From positions 1 to 64,000 of the forward strand of contig JAKLJP010000017.1 in NCBI GenBank assembly GCA_023151115.1: a DNA stretch of 64,000 bases, read 5' to 3'. The notes beneath the pieces are model-generated. The model was not told the DNA's origin. It saw only the letters and a list, made by a program, of their open reading frames with translations, and did not search any database. This DNA comes from Anaerolineae bacterium (GTDB lineage Bacteria; Chloroflexota; Anaerolineae; 4572-78; J111). Both the position numbers and the translations under genes were made by a program. Every line of letters starts with the position of its first letter. The first letter of the stretch is position 1. Below are positions 16,810-24,411 of the stretch, piece by piece.

Positions 16810-18225
16810 ATGAACAATAAACCATTATCACCCCGTAAGTTTAGCCGGCGCCAATTTCTAAGGTGGGGGGCGCAGGGGTTAGCCATAACTGCTTTGACCG
16901 GCGGGGCGTTCTCGACCTTGAGCCGCTTGAACCCGGCCCAGGCGGCCCCGCTGCCGCCCGGTATGTATCCCGCTGCTTCACTCCCGCCGGCGCGGCCCCC
17001 GGCTCAGGCTTCCTCCTTTATCCGCCTGGCCGCTACCGACGGCTACATCTCTTTACCCGGCCGGCGCATCTTTCCCACGCCAGGTAATGTCTCCAGCAAT
17101 CCAGACCCTGAAGTTCGCCGCACAGCAGTTTTCACGCTGCCCGACGAGCATAACGGTTTGTACTGTTTTGGCTTTGTTGAGGCAGCAGTTTCAGATACCA
17201 TCGCTGAGGTTATTAACCGGCATAAAGGTAATGTTCGCTGGCCCAGCCCCATCATCGGGGTCGAGGCCGAGACCGATGTTTACATCACCGTAACCAACCC
17301 CGGCCTCGTCGGCCGGCCCGACCTGGACGATGCCCACACCCTCCACTGGCACGGCTTCCGCAATCCTAACGCCATCTTTGATGGGGTGCCTGAAGTTTCG
17401 ATCTCGGTGCCGCCCACCCGCGACTTTCCCTACTTCTTCCGGCCTGCCGCGGCGGGGGTGGGCACATATATGTACCACTGCCACTTTGAAGACTCGGAGC
17501 ACGTGCAGATGGGTATGGACGGCATTATCTATATCTACCCGACTGGCGCTCCCAACCAGGCCTACGCTGACGGCAGCACCACCTTTGACCGGCACTACAC
17601 CCTGCTGTTAAACGAAGTTGACACCACCCCGCACGATGGCCTGATCAACGTGCAAGAATTTGTCTGGTCCAATTACGACCCCAACTATTGGGTCATCAAT
17701 GGCCGCTCCTTCCCCGACACTATTTTGAGCGACAGCGAGATTGTGGGCACCGAACTGGAGTTCCGGCAGCCGGTCTCCTCGCTGATCCAGGCGGTAGGGG
17801 GCGAAAATATCCTCTTGCGCATGATCAATTTGGGGTATCAGCAACAGGCCATGCAAATGCTGGGTATTCGGATGCGGGTCATCGGCCATGATGCCACCTT
17901 TTTGGGCAACCTGGCTTACGATACCCACACCATTTATATCGGGCCGGGCGAGGGCCGTGATATTATGTTTGAAGCGCCCGGCTATAACTCAAAGCTGCCG
18001 GGGGGCGTTGATGACGCTGGTCCTTACAATGTCTATTGGTTCAAGAATCACCATCCGCAGTATTTGGTGAATGGCGCCGGCGACAACGACAACCTGGCCT
18101 CTGATGAGCCGATCAATGACATTTTTGGCAATGCAGCCCCGTTGGGCGGCCAGATTACCCAGGTACGGGTCTATGCCTCCCTCCCCAACCAAACCCGGCC
18201 CAATCAAACATTCCCGGCTGTGTGA
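16810..18225 (+). CDS. Multicopper-oxidase paralog A (type 1 site and domain-1 trinuclear half)
   Basis: 471 residues from the ATG at 16810, chosen because AGAGG precedes it and the protein then begins with a twin-arginine signal (FSRRQFLRWG, then a hydrophobic segment). The first cupredoxin domain has HWHG (H179, H181) and YHCH followed by H231 and M236. That gives four histidines of a trinuclear cluster half plus type 1 ligands Cys224, His231 and Met236. In the second cupredoxin domain the place of the usual HPxHxHG is taken by GYQQQAMQMLG, so the other cluster half is absent. The next gene has that half. Its domain order resembles two-domain oxidases with the type 1 copper in domain 1. Substrate unknown; acts outside the membrane. 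Confidence 0.85.
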   Translation: MNNKPLSPRKFSRRQFLRWGAQGLAITALTGGAFSTLSRLNPAQAAPLPPGMYPAASLPPARPPAQASSFIRLAATDGYISLPGRRIFPTPGNVSSNPDPEVRRTAVFTLPDEHNGLYCFGFVEAAVSDTIAEVINRHKGNVRWPSPIIGVEAETDVYITVTNPGLVGRPDLDDAHTLHWHGFRNPNAIFDGVPEVSISVPPTRDFPYFFRPAAAGVGTYMYHCHFEDSEHVQMGMDGIIYIYPTGAPNQAYADGSTTFDRHYTLLLNEVDTTPHDGLINVQEFVWSNYDPNYWVINGRSFPDTILSDSEIVGTELEFRQPVSSLIQAVGGENILLRMINLGYQQQAMQMLGIRMRVIGHDATFLGNLAYDTHTIYIGPGEGRDIMFEAPGYNSKLPGGVDDAGPYNVYWFKNHHPQYLVNGAGDNDNLASDEPINDIFGNAAPLGGQITQVRVYASLPNQTRPNQTFPAV

Positions 18226-18248
18226 GTCTAACTGAAAGGAGAAGCATC

Positions 18249-19553
18249 ATGATGTTTAATCAGATCCCTATTAAAAAAGTCAGGTTGGGCTTAACGGCGC
18301 TGATCATGCTCCTGGTGGCGGCGCTCCTGCCGGCCATGGCCGTTGGCCGGCCCAAATTTGCCCCGGCTGCCGCTCCGGCCGAGAGCCTCGGGGATATTTG
18401 CACCGAAGGCGCTACCTTCGATCTCGAAACCAGAACCGGGCACATGCAAACCCCGGATGGCAACAGTATCCTCATGTGGACTTACGCCCTCGATGGCGGA
18501 GATTTCCAGGTACCCAGCCCGATTCTGTGCGTGGAGGAAGATACCCCGATCACCATCAACCTGACCAACAATGACCCGCGTATCACTGAGCCGGTCTCGC
18601 TCATCTTTCCGGGACAAATCGGAGTGACGGCAACCGGGGGTACAGCCGGTCTTTTCACCAACGAAATTGGTCCGGGGCCAGGCACGGTCAGCTACACCTT
18701 CACCCCCACCGAACCGGGAACCTATCTTTATGAAAGTGGCACCAATCAACACCGGCAGGTTGAAATGGGTCTTTACGGCGCGTTGATTGTCCGGCCGGCG
18801 GGTGCGCCCGACCAGGCTTACGCAGACTCTAGCACCCGCTTTGACCCGGAGCGGGAGGTCTTGCTGCTCATCCACGATATAGACCCGGACCTGCACCAAG
18901 CCGTGGAGCGGAATGAGGAGTACGACATTACCACCAAGCACGACCGCTACTGGACCATTAACGGGCGCTCCTTCCCCGATTCGATTGCCCCCAACAATGT
19001 GCCCTGGCTGCCGGCCCAGCCCTACGGTGCGCTGGTGCGAGTTAACGCTTCAGCCAATAACAACACCCTGCCCGCCCTGATTCGCTACGTCAACGCCGGG
19101 TTGGAGAACCACCCTTTCCATCCGCACGGCAACCACATGCGGGTGATTGGCCGGGATGGCCGCCCTTTGAGCCTGCCCTTTGACAACTTTGCTACCACCA
19201 TCGGTTCGGGTCAAACCTATGATCTACTCTTCCGCTGGGTCAATGTGGAAAATTGGGGTATTGGGGGCGCGCCGCCTCTGATCAGAGATCAAGTAACTTA
19301 TCCAGGTATCTTTAACCTGGTCTTCAAAGATGGGGTCACCTGGTTTAGCGGCGATCCTGATCTTGGGGTGCAGAACGATCTTCCACCCGGCACAACTAAG
19401 TTTAACCAGTGCGGCGAGTTCTACTTCCCCTGGCACAGCCACGCTCTTAACGAGTTTCAGAACTTTGACGAGGGCTTTGGCGGTCTGGCCACCCTGGTCC
19501 GGGTAGACCCGCCGCCGCCGGCAAGCGGGCCGGACCTGTGCGCGCCACGTTAA
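18249..19553 (+). CDS. Multicopper-oxidase paralog B (domain-2 trinuclear half only)
   Basis: 434 residues from the ATG at 18249 (AAAGGAG precedes; an in-frame ATG at 18222 would lie before the Shine-Dalgarno). A signal peptide spans about 12-40. Domain 1 lost the copper ligands: the HWHG position reads LIFPGQ and the HCH position reads YESGTNQHRQVEMG. Domain 2 keeps HPFHPHGNH (H288, H291, H293) and WHSH (H396, H398), the histidines expected from the second half of a trinuclear cluster, but Ser replaces the type 1 Cys. It therefore complements paralog A, 23 bp upstream. Alone it should not be a complete oxidase. Confidence 0.85.
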   Translation: MMFNQIPIKKVRLGLTALIMLLVAALLPAMAVGRPKFAPAAAPAESLGDICTEGATFDLETRTGHMQTPDGNSILMWTYALDGGDFQVPSPILCVEEDTPITINLTNNDPRITEPVSLIFPGQIGVTATGGTAGLFTNEIGPGPGTVSYTFTPTEPGTYLYESGTNQHRQVEMGLYGALIVRPAGAPDQAYADSSTRFDPEREVLLLIHDIDPDLHQAVERNEEYDITTKHDRYWTINGRSFPDSIAPNNVPWLPAQPYGALVRVNASANNNTLPALIRYVNAGLENHPFHPHGNHMRVIGRDGRPLSLPFDNFATTIGSGQTYDLLFRWVNVENWGIGGAPPLIRDQVTYPGIFNLVFKDGVTWFSGDPDLGVQNDLPPGTTKFNQCGEFYFPWHSHALNEFQNFDEGFGGLATLVRVDPPPPASGPDLCAPR

Positions 19554-19585
19554 CGGCCAGTTCTTTGATAAAGGAGAAACGAACT

Positions 19586-20701
19586 ATGTTCACCAATACA
19601 ACAAAAGTCATGGGATTGGTCTTGATCTTGGTTGTTGGGGTGCTGGCCTTTGGGCTAACTTATGCGCCCGCCCTGGCACAGCCTCAACCCCCGCTTATTG
19701 ATCAACCTGTTGTCGCCGCCGCGCCGGCTGCCCAAACCAGTTCCTTTTTTGACCTCTGCGCAGATGATATTGGTACAGTGGTTATGCCCAATAACGACTC
19801 CATTCTCTTCTGGGGTTTTGGAGAAAATACCGGGACTGGCTGCGTGGTCCAGTTGCCAGGGCCGGTGCTGCGGGTTACGCAGGGCGCTGCCGTGACTGTC
19901 ACTTTGACCAATTATCTGGATGATGCGTCCACCTCAATTGTTTTCCCAGGGCAAACGGGTGTTACGACAATTGGGGGGATAGCCGGGCTGTTTACGCAAG
20001 AGGCTGCTGCCAATGGAGGAACGGTCACCTACCAGTTTAAGGCCACCGCTCCGGGGACATACCTGTATGAGAGTGGCACAGATGTGCAGGTTCAGCTACC
20101 TATGGGCTTGTACGGGGCCTTGATTGTGGACCCGTCTACACCCGGCCGGGCTTACAGCGACGCTTCGACCGCCTATAATGTGGAAGAGGTTCTCGTTCTC
20201 AGCGAGATTGACCCGGCCCTGAATAACGCCGCCGATCCCTATGCCTTTGACCTGCTCGAATACCGCCCTACCTATTGGCTGCTCAACGGCCGGGCCTACG
20301 GCGGTCCTGCGGGCAGCAATGCCAACCCCGATGTGCTTGACCCCGATGACGCCTCGGCCCAGCCCTACTCATCGGCCATTAGCCTCACCGCCGGGCAAAG
20401 GCTGCTGGTGCGCTACATCAACGCCGGCGGAACACACGATACCATGTCTCTGCTCGGTTTGTACCAGCGGGTTATCGCCAGAGATGCGGATGAGCTAACG
20501 GCCGCACCTCCGGCGCAACAGTATGATACCGTGGCAGAAACGATTCCCTCCGGCCATACCACCGACGTGATTATTGCCCCCCCCGCCGCCGGAACTTTCC
20601 CTCTCTACAACCGCCAGTTTCATATTACCAACGGGTCCCCGGGCGCCGGTCACTTTTTCCCCGGCGGCGGGATGATGACTTTTATCACGGTTGGGCCATA
20701 A
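19586..20701 (+). CDS. Multicopper-oxidase paralog C lacking nearly all copper ligands
   Basis: 371 residues from the ATG at 19586, preceded by AAAGGAG. A signal peptide (about 8-31, ending ALAQP) leads into cupredoxin domains clearly related to paralog B: IVFPGQTGVTTIGGIAGLF and YLYESGTDVQVQLPMGLYGA match its domain 1. HWHG, HCH and HPxHxHG are all missing; only scattered His residues remain near the C-terminus (QFHITNGSPGAGHFFPGGGM). It is probably a structural or assembly partner of the other two oxidase paralogs rather than an enzyme. Confidence 0.82.
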   Translation: MFTNTTKVMGLVLILVVGVLAFGLTYAPALAQPQPPLIDQPVVAAAPAAQTSSFFDLCADDIGTVVMPNNDSILFWGFGENTGTGCVVQLPGPVLRVTQGAAVTVTLTNYLDDASTSIVFPGQTGVTTIGGIAGLFTQEAAANGGTVTYQFKATAPGTYLYESGTDVQVQLPMGLYGALIVDPSTPGRAYSDASTAYNVEEVLVLSEIDPALNNAADPYAFDLLEYRPTYWLLNGRAYGGPAGSNANPDVLDPDDASAQPYSSAISLTAGQRLLVRYINAGGTHDTMSLLGLYQRVIARDADELTAAPPAQQYDTVAETIPSGHTTDVIIAPPAAGTFPLYNRQFHITNGSPGAGHFFPGGGMMTFITVGP

Positions 20702-20711
20702 ATGATAATCG

Positions 20712-20970
20712 GACATTTTTTGGAGACGACGCCGACAATGAAAAATTTTTGCCAGTGGTGACCGGAGACCGGGGACCGATGAGAGCGCCTCGCCTCCCCT
20801 TGGAAGACCGGGTATTTATCTCCGGTCTCCGGCCCCCGGTCTATTTTTAAAGGTGTGTTCACGAACCTGGGGCACACCACCGACGATGAAAATCTGGAGT
20901 GCAAGGCTTGCCTTGCGACTTGGCAAAGCAAGCTTTGTACTCCAGTCAGTCGGTCTATTTTCGAAGGAGG
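20712..20970. repeat. Two tandem modular repeats with different hairpin cores
   Basis: Copy 1 (about 20712-20855) has a GACAATGAAAAA left part, a core hairpin built from ACCGGAGACCGG and CCGGTCTCCGG, and GGTCTATTTTTAAAG. Copy 2 (about 20856-20970) has TTCACGAACCTGG and GCACACCACC, GATGAAAAT, then a different core (TGGAGTGCAAGGCTTGC and partner), then GGTCTATTTTCGAAGGAGG. The last bases supply the Shine-Dalgarno sequence of the gene at 20977. Copy 2 is found again in reverse complement at 62066-62180. This accounts for the whole gap 20702-20976. Confidence 0.8.
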
Positions 20971-20976
20971 TAAACT

Positions 20977-21477
20977 ATGCAGCATACCTCGACCAAACCT
21001 GTGACTTCCTTTCGTGATATGTGGAATCTAATTGGACTGGCCAGTTTAGCCCTCGTTCTGGCCGGGTTAACCTTATGGCTGCTGACCTGGCCAAAGTTCT
21101 GGACAGCGCAGCAGCCTGTCCCCTCTGACCCGTTGGCCGGGCTTGCCCAGACCGCTTTCACTGAGGCTACCGGGATACGCATCCTGCTCGTGTTCAGTAC
21201 TGCCGGCGGCGGCATGATTGATGTGCGCTATCAGGTGATTGACCCGGATAAAGCAGTGATTATCCACGATACCCAAAATCCGCCCCGGTTGATGAATGAG
21301 ACCAGTCAAAAGATCATTGACCGGCCTTTTCACGATCACTCTTCCCGGACCGAACTTCGGACGGGGGGGACTTATCAGGAAATCTTGGTGAATGAGGGTG
21401 GCGCCATCAAGCCCGGTGACTTGATTACCATTTTCATTGGCAGCAATGCCCGCCTTGAGCATGTGCCGGTTCAGTAA
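20977..21477 (+). CDS. Unknown membrane-anchored protein upstream of CopC
   Basis: 166 residues, one membrane helix at about 18-38 and an outside domain of about 120 residues predicted to be mostly beta, with RILLVFSTAGGGMIDVRYQV and a GGTYQEILVNEGG turn. AAGGAGG before the ATG comes from the repeat unit. I do not recognise a family. It overlaps the CopC gene by 17 bp and so is coupled to it; the His-containing FHDHSS loop (about 112-117) could bind metal, but that is only a guess. Confidence 0.7.
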   Translation: MQHTSTKPVTSFRDMWNLIGLASLALVLAGLTLWLLTWPKFWTAQQPVPSDPLAGLAQTAFTEATGIRILLVFSTAGGGMIDVRYQVIDPDKAVIIHDTQNPPRLMNETSQKIIDRPFHDHSSRTELRTGGTYQEILVNEGGAIKPGDLITIFIGSNARLEHVPVQ

Positions 21478-21985
21478 GGGGCTGTTTGCGGCGGGGGCAG
21501 CCCTGGCTGCTCTGCTGTGGCCGGTAGCCGGGGCAGCAGCCCACGCCTTATTACTCAAATCTCAGCCTGAAGCCGGCGCGACCCTGGTTCAATCGCCCCT
21601 GCGGGTCATGGCCTGGTTTAGCGAGGAACTTGATACCAGCCTCAGTACCCTCCACGTGGTGAACGGCGATCGCCGGCAGGTAGATAACGGCGATGGGGGT
21701 GTAGATTTGAACGACCCGGACCATGCTTCGCTCGTGGTCAGCCTTCCCCTGGGCTTGCCCGACGGCCTATATACAGTTCAATGGACGGCCACCAGCGCCG
21801 AAGATGGCGATACGACCTCCGGCCAGTTCTCCTTTGTCGTAGGCCAGGTAACGCCGGCCCACAATTCGCCACAAACAATTTGGACAGGTTGGTTAGTAAG
21901 CGCTTTGACCATCATCGGGGCGGGATTATTATTGGTCGTCATTTTTATGGCCTGGGAGCGGACTCGAACAAGTCGGGCCAGTTGA
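21461..21985 (+). CDS. copC: CopC-like copper-binding protein with C-terminal membrane anchor
   Basis: 174 residues from the ATG at 21461; an upstream TTG at 21437 is less likely. A signal peptide ends GAAA and leaves His28 as the first mature residue, as in CopC, where the terminal amine and His1 bind Cu(II). The CopC beta-barrel follows: HALLLKSQPEAGATL, MAWFSEELD, DGLYTVQWTATSAEDGD and TSGQFSFVV. A membrane helix at about 143-164 anchors it outside the cell. It would bind copper for the neighbouring oxidases or pass it to the CopD domain encoded at 24412. Confidence 0.85.
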   Translation: MCRFSKGLFAAGAALAALLWPVAGAAAHALLLKSQPEAGATLVQSPLRVMAWFSEELDTSLSTLHVVNGDRRQVDNGDGGVDLNDPDHASLVVSLPLGLPDGLYTVQWTATSAEDGDTTSGQFSFVVGQVTPAHNSPQTIWTGWLVSALTIIGAGLLLVVIFMAWERTRTSRAS

Positions 21986-22018
21986 AGGATTGATTTTCAA
22001 AATTGGTAATTTACTGTC

Positions 22019-23428
22019 ATGAGTCAGCAGGTAAAAAGGGTGAGCCTCGTTTTGATAATCATGCTGACTGGGGTAACTTTTTGGATTTACTCCAAAATTT
22101 CCTCGCCCGTCTCCGCCGCGCCGCCGGCTATCTCGTGGGCTAGACCCCTTAAGCTCACCTCAGCTCCCACCCCTATCGCGGCCTTAACTTCGGTTGAAAC
22201 GCCGGCTCCTTTGGGTTTAAGGGGCGCCGACCCACCCCTGCCCTTGTTAGTTCCTGTAGCGACGCCAGCCATTAAAGCCAACCCTTTTTTTCTAATTCAC
22301 CCTGTCCAGGCTGGCGAAACGCTGATCTCGATTGCCGCCAAATATAACCTGACCACCGAAAAGCTCCTGACCGCCAACAAACTCAGAGATCCAACCCAAC
22401 TGGTCCGGGGTTGGGAGCTGCTGATCCCTCTCAACCATCAGTCATACCCGGACCAGTTTATGCCTCATCGCCTTAAAGCGGGCGAGACGCTCTTGAGTCT
22501 GGCTGTCAAATATGGTTCCAGCGTCAAAGCCATCCGGGCTGCCAATTCTCATCTGGAGTTTGATTCTTTGATGCCAGGTGAAACCCTTGTTATTCCGGTC
22601 ATTTTCAACCAGGCTCATTCAATTACGGCCACAGCAGCCCCGGCCGAGACCGTTTATCACCTGGTTCAAAAAGGCGAGACTCCTTCGGCCATTGCCGCAG
22701 CTTACGATCTTCCGCTTGAGATTCTCCTGGCCGCCAATCACATCCTCGATCCAACACGACTACAAATAGGACAGAAACTGATAATCCCGCCTCATACGGG
22801 CCTTAACGGGGATTTTCCGGTGATTCTCTATGAATTAGCCGCCGGTGATACCCTGGTTGGCCTGGCTTCCCGTTTTAACTCGAGCGTGAAAGATATTCTG
22901 GCGGTCAATCCTGAACTTGACCCGGCTTTAGCGGCGGCAGGCCAACAAGTCGCTATTCCCGTTATCTTCTCTCGGCCCGCGTCGCCTTCTTCGACTTCAC
23001 GGCCAGTAACTGGTCCACCCCCAGCGCTGCTCGATTTGCAGCAGCAGCTTATCGCCGCGGTGAATGAGGAACGGCAAAAGCACGGGTTAGCCATCTATCG
23101 GCTGGATGAACAACTTGATCGCATCGCCCTGGCCCATGTCCAGGATATGATTGGACGTGATTTCCTGGCCCATGTAACGCCCGACGGTAAAACTTTGGCG
23201 GATCGGTTGGTCGAAGGGGGTGTTGAAGGGGTTAACAGCCGCGGTGAGAATATTCAGCGTAACGCCCGGCCCTACGCTCAAGCGGCTGAAGCCGCCGTCG
23301 CTTGGTTTATGAACAGTGCCCCCCATCGGTTCAACCTGTTGCATGAGCAATATCATCAAATGGGTGTGGCGGTGGTCGAAGGGTCGCCCGGTTGGTACAC
23401 CTTTGTTCTGGTCTTTGTGGAGCGGTAG
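22019..23428 (+). CDS. Secreted protein with four LysM repeats and a CAP domain
   Basis: 469 residues. A signal anchor (about 8-28) is followed by a Pro-rich linker, four LysM modules (about 94-140, 150-194, 211-256 and 268-315, each with a GETL/GDTL start and an LxIP end) and a C-terminal CAP/SCP domain (about 338-468) with the HVQDMIGRDFLAHVTPDG, RGENI and HRFNLLHEQYHQMGVAV motifs. LysM modules bind peptidoglycan or chitin; the CAP domain resembles the YkwD/SafA-type proteins. No Shine-Dalgarno sequence is obvious. It probably sits in the cell wall as part of the same surface programme as its neighbours. Confidence 0.9.
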   Translation: MSQQVKRVSLVLIIMLTGVTFWIYSKISSPVSAAPPAISWARPLKLTSAPTPIAALTSVETPAPLGLRGADPPLPLLVPVATPAIKANPFFLIHPVQAGETLISIAAKYNLTTEKLLTANKLRDPTQLVRGWELLIPLNHQSYPDQFMPHRLKAGETLLSLAVKYGSSVKAIRAANSHLEFDSLMPGETLVIPVIFNQAHSITATAAPAETVYHLVQKGETPSAIAAAYDLPLEILLAANHILDPTRLQIGQKLIIPPHTGLNGDFPVILYELAAGDTLVGLASRFNSSVKDILAVNPELDPALAAAGQQVAIPVIFSRPASPSSTSRPVTGPPPALLDLQQQLIAAVNEERQKHGLAIYRLDEQLDRIALAHVQDMIGRDFLAHVTPDGKTLADRLVEGGVEGVNSRGENIQRNARPYAQAAEAAVAWFMNSAPHRFNLLHEQYHQMGVAVVEGSPGWYTFVLVFVER

Positions 23429-23434
23429 GCAGAA

Positions 23435-24040
23435 TTATTTGAGAATAACTGGCAAGAAAACCGAACCGACCCCGCTGCCCGGACTGGGATTGCCGGCGCT
23501 ATCAAACATGGGCAGTTTGACCATAAAGGTAGGGGTAATGGCCGGGGAGATAGGGCTGGGATTGAGGAGTTGAGCGGTGCAGATAAGGGTGGAGGCAGTG
23601 GCCAGGACACGGCCAGACCCCTGCTCGATGGCCCCAGCGCCGATGGGGACTTCGGTGAAGATGGTGCCCTGGGAGGAGTAAGTGCCGGTTTCACTGGGGG
23701 ATAAAGTGTCGGGGGGCGAGGCGAAAACAGCGGGGGAGCCGGTACTACCACTGGTGAACAGTTCCACCGTAACCGTCACTGCGCTCGACCCATAGTTGGT
23801 GCAGTGGACGGCTGTGGCGATTTTGTCGTTGTCTGTGTCATCATTAGCCACCCCGGTGAACATATACAGCACCGAGTAGCCCGCTGGCGGTGGGTTCGCT
23901 ACTCCCAAGACACTAATAGTGCCGCCTGACTCTTCCTCCCCTGGTTCTCTCTCCAGTCCCTGAGCATAGGCAATCGCCAAGGTTAGAATTAGTCCCAGGC
24001 TAAGCGTCAGAGTTAAGGTGACAAATAATTTCATTTTCAT
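23435..24040 (-). CDS. Secreted protein of unknown function with LPVILK tail
   Basis: 201 residues. I place the start at the ATG at 24040, because the upstream in-frame ATG at 24061 coincides with the AAAGGAGA Shine-Dalgarno. A signal peptide (about 4-27) precedes a Glu-rich spacer and a single beta-sandwich-like domain with AVHCTNYGSSAVTVTVELF and LICTAQLL; two Cys could pair. The protein ends VFLPVILK, similar to the IHLPLLMRDN end of the protease at 27167. It is divergent from the CopC-CopD gene and convergent with the LysM-CAP gene, only 6 bp away. Confidence 0.75.
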   Translation of the reverse strand: MKMKLFVTLTLTLSLGLILTLAIAYAQGLEREPGEEESGGTISVLGVANPPPAGYSVLYMFTGVANDDTDNDKIATAVHCTNYGSSAVTVTVELFTSGSTGSPAVFASPPDTLSPSETGTYSSQGTIFTEVPIGAGAIEQGSGRVLATASTLICTAQLLNPSPISPAITPTFMVKLPMFDSAGNPSPGSGVGSVFLPVILK

Positions 24041-24135
24041 GGGCGCCAAGTCTCCTTTCACTGCAATATGGTAAGTCTAACACCGATTATGAGCCTGGTC
24101 TATAGAGCTTAGATAGCCGTTTCTGACTAAATAGG

Positions 24136-24280
24136 GGTAGTCCTGGTCGGGTTAAAGGACTAGTCATACCTTAGCAAGGACTAGCCTGGTGATAGTTCTT
24201 TTTTAGTTCTATATAGTTCTTTTTTTAGTTCCATTGGGGGGAATAGGGTCATTAACTTCTTGCCGGGGCTTTTGTATAAT
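24136..24280 (+). promoter_or_regulatory. Promoter of the CopC-CopD gene with phased TAGTTC repeats
   Basis: The 371-bp gap 24041-24411 holds GTAGTCC (24138-24143), GGACTAG (24157-24163 and 24178-24184) and four direct TAGTTC copies at 24193, 24204, 24214 and 24226, spaced 11, 10 and 12 bp (one helical turn). TATAAT follows at 24275-24280. The TAGTTC-T7-TAGTTC arrangement and its distance to the -10 match the promoter before 9185. A family B repeat lies in the leader, between promoter and start codon. Confidence 0.55.
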
Positions 24281-24305
24281 GGATGTGTTTCAAAAGAGGC
24301 AGTCT

Positions 24306-24382
24306 ATGTCATTGCGAGGCCGTAGGCCGAAGCAATCCCCTTACTGCCACTTGGGGATTGCTTCGCTTCGCTCGCAATGACA
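24306..24382. repeat. Family B palindromic repeat in the CopC-CopD leader
   Basis: ATGTCATTGCGAGGC and GCTCGCAATGACAC form the ends, with GCAATCCCCT and GGGGATTGC inside. It is open in the reading frame of the next gene, so a naive start at 24283 would add a translated repeat (ending LRFARND) to that protein; this is an artifact. Confidence 0.9.
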
Positions 24383-24411
24383 CCCATGTACTTACAGTAA
24401 AAGGATCAATC

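Noticed and set aside
20895..20945. Possible small RNA or tRNA-like hairpin
   Set aside because: It is the core of a repeated element that recurs at 62088; no tRNA loops or CCA end are seen.
24283..24411. N-terminal extension of the CopC-CopD protein from ATG 24283
   Set aside because: This stretch is a translated family B repeat (ending LRFARND), and the signal peptide with its Shine-Dalgarno sequence begins at TTG 24412.
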